Assembly (NCBI GenBank): GCA_026400595.1 | Contig: JAPLOT010000270.1 | Span: forward strand, 1-8,109 | Direction of reading: 5' to 3' | Length of the DNA stretch: 8,109 nt | Origin: Alphaproteobacteria bacterium | Lineage (GTDB): Bacteria; Pseudomonadota; Alphaproteobacteria; Rhizobiales; Aestuariivirgaceae | Shown here: positions 1-5,992 of the stretch, piece after piece | Layout of the letters: the number at the start of each line of letters is the position of its first letter | Position numbering within the stretch: position 1 is the first letter of the stretch | The notes under the pieces: model-generated | The model's database searches: none | What the model was told of the DNA's origin: nothing | What the model saw: the letters and a program-made list of their open reading frames with translations, nothing else | Made by a program: the position numbers and the translations under genes

Positions 1-888
1 CCCTCCCGGGCGCTTTTTTCTTTCAGGCCCGGACAGAACCAGGGTCAGCCAGTTGCCGCGTGTGATGACCATGTCGCGGCGCAGCCCGTGATTGCGGTAG
101 GTGGCCAGGATCCAGCGGCCCTGATCACGAGTCAGGCCAGACAGGATCAGGCGGCCGCCGGGCGCCAGACTTTCGGTCAACCCGCGCGCCAGCGCCACCA
201 GCGGCCTGGCGAGGATGTTGGCAAAGATCAGGTCATAGGGGGCGCCCTGCGCAATGCGCCGGTGCTTCAGGCCCGGAGCGACGATGTATCTGACGAGTGG
301 ACCGGCTGCGTTCAGCGCCGCATTGGCTGCTGCCACCCGCACCGCTTCCGGATCGATATCGCTGGCAATGGCCGGACGACGTCCTGCGCGTGCGGCCGCG
401 ATGGCAAGAACAGCAGTGCCGCAGCCGACATCGAGAACACGCCGCGGCGTTCCGCGCTTGAGAAGGGCATCCAGCGCGAGGAGGCAGCCTTCCGTGGTGC
501 CGTGATGCCCGGTCCCGAATGCCGTACCCGCGTCGATCTCCAGCGAGATGCCGCCAGCCCGTCTCCGGGCCCGGTCATGCGATCCGTGCAGGAAGAACCT
601 GCCCGCTGACACGGGCGCCAGGCCCTCCAGCGATTGCCGTACCCAATCCTGCTGCACGAGCGGAACAACACTTGCGGCAGGTTGCTGCAGCTGACATGAA
701 GCCGCCAGCGCGTCCGCTTCCTCCGCAAAGAACAGCACCACTTCCCAAAGCCCTCTGACCTCGTCAGTCTCGTTGATGATGACGGCCAGGGGATCGAGCT
801 GAAGGTCATCCTCGATTGCCGTAGCCAGCGCGGTGGCGTCATCATGCGCAAGCGCGGGAACCGTCAGCGAGAAGCCTGCTGCCGTCAT
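1..888 (-). CDS. prmA: Ribosomal protein L11 methyltransferase PrmA (3' end outside window)
   Basis: SAM-dependent enzyme that methylates ribosomal protein L11 in the cytoplasm. Reading leftwards from the ATG at 888-886, 296 codons are open and no stop is reached by base 1. E. coli PrmA is about 293 aa, so only a short tail should be missing. Visible: an N-terminal L11-binding-type region (about 1-95) with a conserved Trp in QQDWVRQSLEGL (79-90); the family block DAGTAFGTGHHGTTEGC (119-135); SAM motif I VLDVGCGTAVLAIAAA (151-166); the acidic SAM-ribose region SDIDPEAV (176-183); and the family hallmark FANIL (222-226), then APGGRLILSGL (242-252). The His-His-Gly form of the FGTG block is the one I associate with alphaproteobacteria. 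The start shares ATGA (885-888) with the stop of the upstream enolase-family gene and has no good ribosome site of its own, so translational coupling is likely. Recognised by motifs and length; the family assignment is secure. Confidence 0.95.
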   Translation of the reverse strand, partial: MTAAGFSLTVPALAHDDATALATAIEDDLQLDPLAVIINETDEVRGLWEVVLFFAEEADALAASCQLQQPAASVVPLVQQDWVRQSLEGLAPVSAGRFFLHGSHDRARRRAGGISLEIDAGTAFGTGHHGTTEGCLLALDALLKRGTPRRVLDVGCGTAVLAIAAARAGRRPAIASDIDPEAVRVAAANAALNAAGPLVRYIVAPGLKHRRIAQGAPYDLIFANILARPLVALARGLTESLAPGGRLILSGLTRDQGRWILATYRNHGLRRDMVITRGNWLTLVLSGPERKKRPGG

Positions 889-1988
889 TCGCGTTCCGAT
901 ACCTGGTATCGTGCCGTCTCCAGCCAGGCGGGATTGATCTCCACGCCCCAACCCGGTGCATCCGGGATCGTCGCCTTGCCATCCGTGATGCGATAGGGAT
1001 CGCCCAGGAACAGGCCATACTGCCAAGGGTAGTAGTCCTCCTGTTCGATGGAGAATTCGAGGTATTTTCCAGCATTCGGAATGGCGCCCAAGAGGTGCAT
1101 GGTGCACATGGTGACAAGCGACAGGTTGGCGGCATGGGGCGTCACCGGCAGCCCAGCGGCCTCGGCCATCCGGCACACTTCGAGCGTTCGTGTCATTCCG
1201 CCCATGTACATGACATCGGGTTGGACGACATCGACGGCGCGCATGGCGATCATGGTCTTCCAATTCAGGAACTCGCAGTCCTGTTCGCCGCCGGTCACGT
1301 CGATGGACAGCGCGTCCGCAACCTCCTTGGTCTGCTCGAATTCCCAGTATGGGCAGGGCTCCTCGAAGTGACCGATCCCTTCGGCTTCGAGCATCCGCCC
1401 CACCTCGATGGCACGCTTTGGCGAGTAGCAGGAATTGGCGTCGACAAGTTTGGCCACGCCATCGCCCAGCGCGCGCGAAACGGTGGGAATGATCTCTTCG
1501 GTGCGGCCGGGCCATTCGTCCTGGTCGCGGCCGCATTCGGCGCCGACGCGCCACTTGAAGGCATCGAAACCAAATTCGTCGCGGAGTTTCGAGAGGCGCC
1601 GGGCTTCGTCCTTCGGTGTGATGTCGCGCTTCATGGAGGAGGCATAGGCACGGAGAGTCCCGGGTCTTCCGCCCAACAGCGAGACCACGGGCTTGCCTTC
1701 CAGCTGTCCGCGGAGGTCCCACAGCGCCGTATCAAGCCCCGTGGTGGCGCGGCGCAGGTAAGACCCTGGGTATTTGTGTTCGCGTTCGTTGATGCGGAGC
1801 AGGGTATCGGCAAAGTCCAGTGCATTTGTGCCAAGCGCATGCCGGGCCACCTGGCGGTGGAAAATCTCGCAAGTGATATCGGAGTTGTAGGTCGAGACCT
1901 GGCCCCAGCCCTGGTCGCCCGTATCGGCCGTCACCCGGACGAATCCGACGAATTCGTTGCAGAATGTCTCAAGTTTGTGAATTTTCAT
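885..1988 (-). CDS. Mandelate racemase/muconate lactonizing enzyme family protein (enolase superfamily, likely sugar-acid dehydratase or racemase)
   Basis: 367 aa, the usual family length. An N-terminal capping domain (about 1-115, with the conserved TTGLDTALWDL at 82-92) precedes a TIM barrel. Active-site residues in order: K145-W146-R147 in the position of the KxK motif, metal ligands D183 (VDAN), E209 (FEEP) and E235 (GGEQ), the Asp-His dyad D258 (QPD, followed by MGG) and H285 (TPHAAN), and E311 (YLEFS). Known for the family: Mg2+-dependent proton abstraction from a carboxylate substrate. The His-Asp dyad places it in the mandelate racemase subgroup, which is rich in acid-sugar dehydratases. 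Arg instead of the second Lys means the usual Lys base is not obviously present, so dehydration through the dyad is more likely than racemisation; this is inference. A strong GGAGGA precedes the ATG. It sits 42 nt after rsmD and overlaps prmA by 4 nt. No transporter, regulator or aldolase neighbour shows the substrate. Confidence 0.88.
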   Translation of the reverse strand: MKIHKLETFCNEFVGFVRVTADTGDQGWGQVSTYNSDITCEIFHRQVARHALGTNALDFADTLLRINEREHKYPGSYLRRATTGLDTALWDLRGQLEGKPVVSLLGGRPGTLRAYASSMKRDITPKDEARRLSKLRDEFGFDAFKWRVGAECGRDQDEWPGRTEEIIPTVSRALGDGVAKLVDANSCYSPKRAIEVGRMLEAEGIGHFEEPCPYWEFEQTKEVADALSIDVTGGEQDCEFLNWKTMIAMRAVDVVQPDVMYMGGMTRTLEVCRMAEAAGLPVTPHAANLSLVTMCTMHLLGAIPNAGKYLEFSIEQEDYYPWQYGLFLGDPYRITDGKATIPDAPGWGVEINPAWLETARYQVSERE

Positions 1989-1991
1989 GGG

Positions 1992-1997
1992 TCCTCC
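1992..1997 (-). promoter_or_regulatory. Ribosome binding site of the enolase-family gene
   Basis: GGAGGA on the minus strand, 3 nt before the ATG at 1988 (5 nt measured from GGAG). It fixes the start of the 367-aa protein. It is the best Shine-Dalgarno match in this operon, stronger than anything before rsmD or prmA. Confidence 0.7.
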
Positions 1998-2030
1998 GTA
2001 GGCATAATCGACTGTCTGCAGGTTGCAGGC

Positions 2031-2600
2031 TCACGGTGCAACGCCGGCGAAGCAATAAAACCGTACCTGGGTATCGCCATAGTCGCGGCGGTCGAGCAGG
2101 GCGAGGCCCGGTATCTCCGGCACGTCGGCCTTCAGGGACTCTTCCAGCACCACGACCGCAGCCGGGTTCAGCCAGCCGCCCTCGACCAGCGACTTGAGAG
2201 CCTTGCCGCCCAGCTCCCTGCCATAGGGTGGGTCTGCAAAGACAAGATCGAAGCCGGGCTGCGGCGCGCAGGGGCCGAGCCTTGTGGCGTCCCGCCGCCA
2301 GATCTTTGCCAGTCCGATGACGCCCAGCGCATCGGCATTGCGCCGGATCACACCGCGCGCTTCCGCGCTTTCGTCCACGAAGAGGCAGAATCGGGCGCCT
2401 TGCGAGATGGCCTCCAGGCCAAGTGCGCCTGTCCCGGCGAAGACGTCCATGACACGGGCGCCATCCAGGCTGAAGTCCGGGATTCCATGATGCAGGATGT
2501 TGAAGATGGACTCGCGTACCCGGTCCGATGTGGGCCGCGTCGCCTGTCCCGAAGGACTGACGAGCCCATGCCCCTTGAACTTGCCGCCAATGATACGCAT
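2031..2600 (-). CDS. rsmD: 16S rRNA (guanine(966)-N2)-methyltransferase RsmD
   Basis: Methylates N2 of G966 in 16S rRNA during 30S maturation, with SAM as donor. 189 aa, matching the usual size. The N-terminus MRIIGGKFKG and the TRPTSDRVRESIFNIL block (21-36) are diagnostic of RsmD. SAM motif I is DVFAGTGALGLEA (52-64). The amino-methyltransferase catalytic motif DPPY lies at 123-126, followed by YG. V149-E153 (VVLEE) fits the usual late strand of the fold. The ATG at 2600 is the only sensible start because the MRIIGG opening is conserved. No clear ribosome site is seen: an AGGGG lies rather far upstream. It is the first gene of a leftward run (rsmD, enolase-family gene, prmA) and faces tadA head to head. 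In many alphaproteobacteria an rRNA pseudouridine synthase gene lies just before rsmD (general knowledge); none is present here. Confidence 0.95.
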   Translation of the reverse strand: MRIIGGKFKGHGLVSPSGQATRPTSDRVRESIFNILHHGIPDFSLDGARVMDVFAGTGALGLEAISQGARFCLFVDESAEARGVIRRNADALGVIGLAKIWRRDATRLGPCAPQPGFDLVFADPPYGRELGGKALKSLVEGGWLNPAAVVVLEESLKADVPEIPGLALLDRRDYGDTQVRFYCFAGVAP

Positions 2601-2666
2601 TCGCGCAAACGACCCCTGCTGTTCCTTCGACTTGACCGTCGGCCCCGCAATGCCTCATCTGGCACG
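2601..2666. promoter_or_regulatory. Divergent intergenic region between rsmD and tadA
   Basis: 66 bp between two divergent starts, so promoters for both directions should lie here or inside the opposite gene. The only recognisable element is TTGACC at 2632-2637 on the plus strand, a fair -35 for tadA. The hexamer 17 nt further on, TCATCT, is a poor -10. I see no operator-like palindrome and no riboswitch-like structure. The assignment rests on gene orientation more than on motifs. Confidence 0.4.
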
Positions 2667-3122
2667 ATGCGTCTGAAACTGCCAGAGCCAATGCTGCTTG
2701 CCTTCAACGAGGCGGAGGCGGCCGCCGCGCGGGGCGAGGTGCCGGTCGGTGCGGCAATCGTCGATCGCAGCGGCACCATTCTCGCCAGCGCCGGCAACCG
2801 CACGCTCGAGCTGAAGGATCCGACCGCGCACGCCGAAATGCTTGTCATCCGGGCCGCGGCAAATGTTTTTGGCAGCGAACGGCTTGTCGGCTGCGATCTC
2901 TACGTCACATTGGAACCATGTGCCATGTGTGCGGCTGCCGTGTCTCTGGCACGCCTGCGCCGGCTCTACTTTGCTGCGGAAGACGAAAAGATGGGTGCCG
3001 TCGAGCATGGTCCGCGCATCTTCGGCCAGCCGACCTGCCATCACCGTCCGGACGTGTATGGCGGAATCGGAGAAGAGCGGTCGCGCATTCTGCTCCGCGA
3101 GTTCTTCAGTTCGAAGCGGTAA
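2667..3122 (+). CDS. tadA: tRNA-specific adenosine deaminase TadA (A34 to inosine)
   Basis: Zinc-dependent deaminase that converts the wobble adenosine of tRNA-Arg(ACG) to inosine. 151 aa from the ATG at 2667. The cytidine-deaminase fold is clear: GEVPVGAAIV (23-32), TAHAEM (53-58) with zinc ligand H55 and proton shuttle E57, and PCAMC (84-88) with zinc ligands C85 and C88. RLRRLYFAAEDEKMGAVEHG (96-115) is the typical TadA stretch after the second zinc motif. The reading frame is open far upstream of 2667, but that part is antisense to rsmD and the enolase-family gene and contains no deaminase sequence. An alternative start at 2691 (residue 9) would still leave the fold intact; neither start has a convincing ribosome site. 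The stop TAA (3120-3122) lies inside the 3' end of the convergent patatin-like gene. Confidence 0.95.
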   Translation: MRLKLPEPMLLAFNEAEAAAARGEVPVGAAIVDRSGTILASAGNRTLELKDPTAHAEMLVIRAAANVFGSERLVGCDLYVTLEPCAMCAAAVSLARLRRLYFAAEDEKMGAVEHGPRIFGQPTCHHRPDVYGGIGEERSRILLREFFSSKR

Positions 3123-3954
3123 GCCGCTTGGTGATGATGCTGTCGAGCTCGCGCTTGAGCTGGTCCTTGGCCGGTTGGGCCGCGGCGAAGAGTTCCTTCA
3201 GCTTGAAGAAATCACCTCCCGAGAAAGCGAGCAAAGGCGGCGCCACGTAGATGTCGGGCGGCGTCAGCCTGCGGCGCAGCTCTGCCACCTGATGGAACAT
3301 GATGAGCAGTGACCCGATGGCAAGCTCCATGTTGGAATGATGGAGGCGGACGGGCGGCCGCGGCCGGCCGGTCACATCGACGGCCACCACGAGGTCGGTG
3401 CCATGGCGCACATGGTCGAAGGGCACGGGATTGGTAACACCGCCATCGACATGGACATGGCCATCGATTGTCGGCCCGAGAATCACGCCGGGGATGGCGA
3501 TCGATGCGCCCACCGCCCGAACCAGCGGTCCGGTGACGAAGACGCGCTCTTCCATGGCGTCATAATCCGTCGCGATGACCTTGAAGGGGATTCGGGTGTG
3601 CTCGATGAGGGCCGGAACGCCCTCGGGCAGCGCGAGCTCGACCAGTTTCTCACCCTGCACATGGAAGGAGGCGAGGCCGCGCAGGGCCAGCAGGTCGCGC
3701 AGTCTGGCACGCTTGGCGCCGAAGACATAGCGGAATGCGTCGATACGGTTGTTCAGCAGGAGTTCGGCATGATCACGGATGTCGCGGGCGCTCATGCCGC
3801 TGGCATAGGCCGATCCGATGAGGGAACCGATCGAGCAGCCTGCAATGACGGATGGCTTTAGGCCGAGTTCGTCGAAGACCTCAAGCATGGGGATATGCGC
3901 AAGCCCGCGCGCACTGCCGCCGCCCAGTGCAAGGCCGATCTTGAGACCGCTCAT
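3106..3954 (-). CDS. Patatin-like phospholipase family protein (RssA/YchK-type serine hydrolase)
   Basis: 282-aa Ser-Asp dyad acyl hydrolase. The oxyanion loop is GGGSARG (11-17), the nucleophile elbow GCSIG (39-43) has Ser41, and the catalytic Asp is D170 in DGG (170-172). SIAIPGV (151-157) fits the conserved block before the Asp. The length and the short, soluble form with no signal peptide or membrane segment match the RssA-like bacterial subgroup, whose natural substrates are mostly unknown. Lipase or lysophospholipase activity is therefore a family expectation, not shown. The start at 3954 shares ATGA with the stop of the upstream phosphotransferase and has an AAGGAAGG ribosome site 7 nt before it, so co-transcription is likely. 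Its last 17 nt overlap the end of convergent tadA. The C-terminal tail (about 250-282) is rich in Lys and Arg and looks helical. Confidence 0.92.
   Translation of the reverse strand: MSGLKIGLALGGGSARGLAHIPMLEVFDELGLKPSVIAGCSIGSLIGSAYASGMSARDIRDHAELLLNNRIDAFRYVFGAKRARLRDLLALRGLASFHVQGEKLVELALPEGVPALIEHTRIPFKVIATDYDAMEERVFVTGPLVRAVGASIAIPGVILGPTIDGHVHVDGGVTNPVPFDHVRHGTDLVVAVDVTGRPRPPVRLHHSNMELAIGSLLIMFHQVAELRRRLTPPDIYVAPPLLAFSGGDFFKLKELFAAAQPAKDQLKRELDSIITKRLTASN
3114..3129. repeat. Inverted repeat across the tadA stop codon
   Basis: AAGCGG, a 4-nt loop TAAG, then CCGCTT: a perfect 6-bp stem centred on the tadA stop, also inside the last codons of the convergent patatin-like gene. There is no T-run on either side, so it is not a classical intrinsic terminator. 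It could be a weak bidirectional stop or an mRNA 3'-end stabiliser, or chance at this GC content. Confidence 0.35.
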
Positions 3955-5015
3955 CCGCCGGCCTTCCTTGCGAAATGCCAGGCCGTCTCGGCCAGCGGCC
4001 GCACCTGACGCGCCATGGTGGCGGCCTCGGCACTGGCCGCCGTGCCGTCCCTGACGCGCCCGAGTATGCCCTGAAGGATCGCGGCGATCCGAAAGAAGTT
4101 ATAGGCCATGTAGGTATTCAAGCTTGGCAGCGCGCTGCGTCCTGTCTGCGCGCAATAGTCCTCTATGTAGCTCTCTAAGCCGGGAATTCCGGGATCCTCC
4201 GCGTGCCCCACAAGCGAACCAACGCCAGCTCCAGTTTCCGAGACGGGCATGAACCAGGGCATGAGATGGTATGTGAAATCTGCGATGGGATCGCCGATCG
4301 TCGCAAGCTCCCAGTCCAGGACCGCGGAAACGCGCGGCTCCGCAGGGTGAATGATGCAGTTGTCGAGACGGAAATCGCCATGGACCACGGCGGCCCCCGA
4401 GTCGGGCGGTGCCGCATCCGGCAGCCAGGCGATGAGGCGGTCCATGTCGGCGATGCGCTCTGTTTCGGACGCTTTGTACTGCTCGCTCCAGCGACGGATC
4501 TGGCGGGCGACATAGCCCTGCGGCTTGCCGAAGTCCGATAGTCCGGCAGCCGCGAAGTCAAACCCGTGAAGCCTTGCAAGCGTGCGGTTCATGGATTTGA
4601 AGACCGCGCTGCGCTCCGGCGGAGAGATGCCTGGCGCCCAGGGTTCCCAGAAGACGCGGCCATCAACGTGTTCCATCAAATAGAATGCCGCTCCGATGAC
4701 AGAGTCATCCGTACAGAGATGAAGCGGCCGCGCCACCGGAAACCCGGCCAGGGACAGTGCGTCCGTGATCCGGTACTCGCGCTCGATCGCATGGGCGGAA
4801 GGCAGCAGCTTGCCGAAGGGCTTGCGGCGCAGCACGTAGTGCCGCCGCGGGGTGCCGAGGCGATAGGTCGGGTTCGACTGGCCGCCCTTGAAGCGCGAAA
4901 TCTCCAGCGGTCCTTCGAAGCCATCGATGTTGTTGGAGAGGTATTCGCGCAGCGACGTGGCGGGAATGTCGGCTGCCGTCATGCCGGTGAAGGCCTGTTG
5001 CCGGTCAATGCGCAT
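3951..5015 (-). CDS. APH-fold phosphotransferase, ACAD10/LvaA-like (putative acyl-CoA or small-molecule kinase)
   Basis: 354-aa soluble protein of the aminoglycoside phosphotransferase (APH/choline kinase) fold. Visible: glycine-rich GGQSNPT (44-50); VLRRKP (61-66) with a candidate ATP-binding Lys; GKLLPSAHAIEREYRI (68-83) with the conserved Glu; Brenner motif HGDFRLDN (212-219) with catalytic D214 and N219; metal-binding LDWE (233-236); and GDPIAD (241-246). This pattern is that of the stand-alone homologues of the N-terminal kinase domain of ACAD10/ACAD11 and of LvaA, which act on 4-hydroxyacyl-CoA in levulinate-type catabolism; the substrate here is inferred only. It is not a drug-resistance APH. 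The start at 5015 overlaps the hydrolase gene by 11 nt. An alternative ATG at 4982 gives 343 aa; neither has a ribosome site, and both keep the domain. The stop overlaps the patatin-like start (ATGA, 3951-3954). Confidence 0.88.
   Translation of the reverse strand: MRIDRQQAFTGMTAADIPATSLREYLSNNIDGFEGPLEISRFKGGQSNPTYRLGTPRRHYVLRRKPFGKLLPSAHAIEREYRITDALSLAGFPVARPLHLCTDDSVIGAAFYLMEHVDGRVFWEPWAPGISPPERSAVFKSMNRTLARLHGFDFAAAGLSDFGKPQGYVARQIRRWSEQYKASETERIADMDRLIAWLPDAAPPDSGAAVVHGDFRLDNCIIHPAEPRVSAVLDWELATIGDPIADFTYHLMPWFMPVSETGAGVGSLVGHAEDPGIPGLESYIEDYCAQTGRSALPSLNTYMAYNFFRIAAILQGILGRVRDGTAASAEAATMARQVRPLAETAWHFARKAGG
3962..3969 (-). promoter_or_regulatory. Ribosome binding site of the patatin-like gene
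   Basis: AAGGAAGG on the minus strand, 7 nt before the ATG at 3954 and inside the last codons of the phosphotransferase gene. It supports the chosen start and independent re-initiation in the overlapping pair. Confidence 0.65.
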
Positions 5016-5904
5016 GGGTAAGGAACGGCACAAGCGCGGCAAGCGTCGCAGTGGGATTCTCCTCGGCCATGAAGTGGCCGCTGTCGATGCCCCTGCCATC
5101 AAGCGCGTCGCACCATGGGCGCCAGGCCTGCAGCGGGGAGTCCGTCTCGCTCGGAATGCCGGCATCTCCCCACAGTGCCAGGATGGGGCAGGCGATCTTC
5201 TTTCCTGCGGCGCGGTCGGCTTCGTCCGCGGCAAGATCATAGGTGGCGCCGGCGCGATAGTCGTTGCAGGTGGCATGGATGTGCTCCGGAGTCGCATAGT
5301 GCGTCCGGTACTCGGCCAGCGCGGACTCGCTAAAGGCCGACAGATCCTTCGATTTCGTCCAGCTGGCCAGCGTATGGTCGAGATAGGCAACGGGTGCGCG
5401 CTCGATCAGCATTTCGGGCAGGGGATTGGGTTGCGCAAGAAACAGCCAGTGATAGGTCTTCATCGCCAGCTTGACGGTGAAATTGTGCCACATCGCATAG
5501 GTCGGCACGATGTCGAGTACGCAGAGCCGGGACACGCGACCCGGATGATCCAGGGCCATGCGATAGCCAACGCGGCCACCCCGGTCATGACCCACTACGG
5601 CAAAGCTGTCATACCCAAGCTTCTGCATGAGATGCAGGAGGTCGTTCGCCATGGCCCGCTTCGAATAGGCGAAGTTATCGGGACCGTTCGGCGGGCAGGA
5701 CGAGTATCCGTACCCCCGAAGATCGGGCATTACGCAGGTGAAACGCTTCATGAGTTCCGGGGCGATCCGATGCCACATGGCATGGGTTTGCGGAAATCCG
5801 TGAATGAGGAGCAAGGGAGGGCCATGGCCGCCGATGCGGGCAAAGATCTCGACGTCGCCGATGCGCAACCGGTGTTCGCGAGTGGCGGGGAACAGCTGGC
5901 TCAT
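5005..5904 (-). CDS. Alpha/beta hydrolase, haloacetate (fluoroacetate) dehalogenase-like
   Basis: 299 aa, no signal peptide. Oxyanion motif HGFP (35-38); nucleophile elbow GHDRGGR (105-111) with Asp107 rather than Ser, as in haloacetate dehalogenases and epoxide hydrolases; acid D131 in VLDIVPT; catalytic His277 in SGHF. R108 and R111 match the carboxylate-binding arginines. H152-W153 (YHWLFLAQ) and Y216 (NDYRAGA) match the halide pocket of fluoroacetate dehalogenase RPA1163, where I recall D110, R111, R114, D134, H155, W156, Y219 and H280. Every one of these corresponds with a constant shift of 3. Known reaction: haloacetate plus water gives glycolate plus halide. Related proteins differ in whether they cleave C-F or only C-Cl, so defluorination is not assured. 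The ATG at 5904 lacks a ribosome site. First gene of an overlapping trio with the phosphotransferase and the patatin-like protein; it lies 88 nt after purD. Confidence 0.9.
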   Translation of the reverse strand: MSQLFPATREHRLRIGDVEIFARIGGHGPPLLLIHGFPQTHAMWHRIAPELMKRFTCVMPDLRGYGYSSCPPNGPDNFAYSKRAMANDLLHLMQKLGYDSFAVVGHDRGGRVGYRMALDHPGRVSRLCVLDIVPTYAMWHNFTVKLAMKTYHWLFLAQPNPLPEMLIERAPVAYLDHTLASWTKSKDLSAFSESALAEYRTHYATPEHIHATCNDYRAGATYDLAADEADRAAGKKIACPILALWGDAGIPSETDSPLQAWRPWCDALDGRGIDSGHFMAEENPTATLAALVPFLTHAH

Positions 5905-5992
5905 GACGGGAGGTTACACCCCGACGGTGAACTGCGCCAAGTCCTCGGCAAATGCTTCTGCTGGTGGCGTCCGGGGCGGGCGACCATACTCC
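5905..5992. other. Intergenic gap between purD and the dehalogenase-like gene
   Basis: 88 bp. No terminator hairpin with a T-run and no recognisable promoter on the minus strand. The absence of a terminator leaves open read-through from purD into the hydrolase trio. A 28-codon open frame (5901-5987) whose stop overlaps the hydrolase start by ATGA lies here; it is described under findings because coding is not supported. Confidence 0.4.

Noticed and set aside
2016..2028. Short inverted repeat (CTGCA, GGT, TGCAG) between rsmD and the enolase-family gene
   Set aside because: A 5-bp stem with a 3-nt loop and no T-run is expected by chance and too weak to call a terminator or attenuator.
2632..2660. 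Sigma-70-like promoter for tadA (TTGACC, 17 nt, TCATCT)
   Set aside because: The -35 is fair but the -10 matches the consensus at only two of six positions, and transcription would begin about at the start codon. Kept only as a remark on the intergenic region.
1095..2666. Very long plus-strand open frame running into tadA
   Set aside because: It is antisense to the enolase-family gene and rsmD, has low-complexity GC-rich composition and no family motif. Deaminase sequence begins only at 2667.
3355..3366. 12-bp perfect GC palindrome CGGCCGCGGCCG
   Set aside because: It lies inside the patatin-like coding sequence over Arg/Pro/Gly codons and is explained by codon choice.
3951..5015. Aminoglycoside resistance gene
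   Set aside because: The fold is shared, but the GGQSNPT opening and the LDWE/GDPIAD context belong to the ACAD10/LvaA-like group, not to drug-modifying enzymes, and there is no mobile context.
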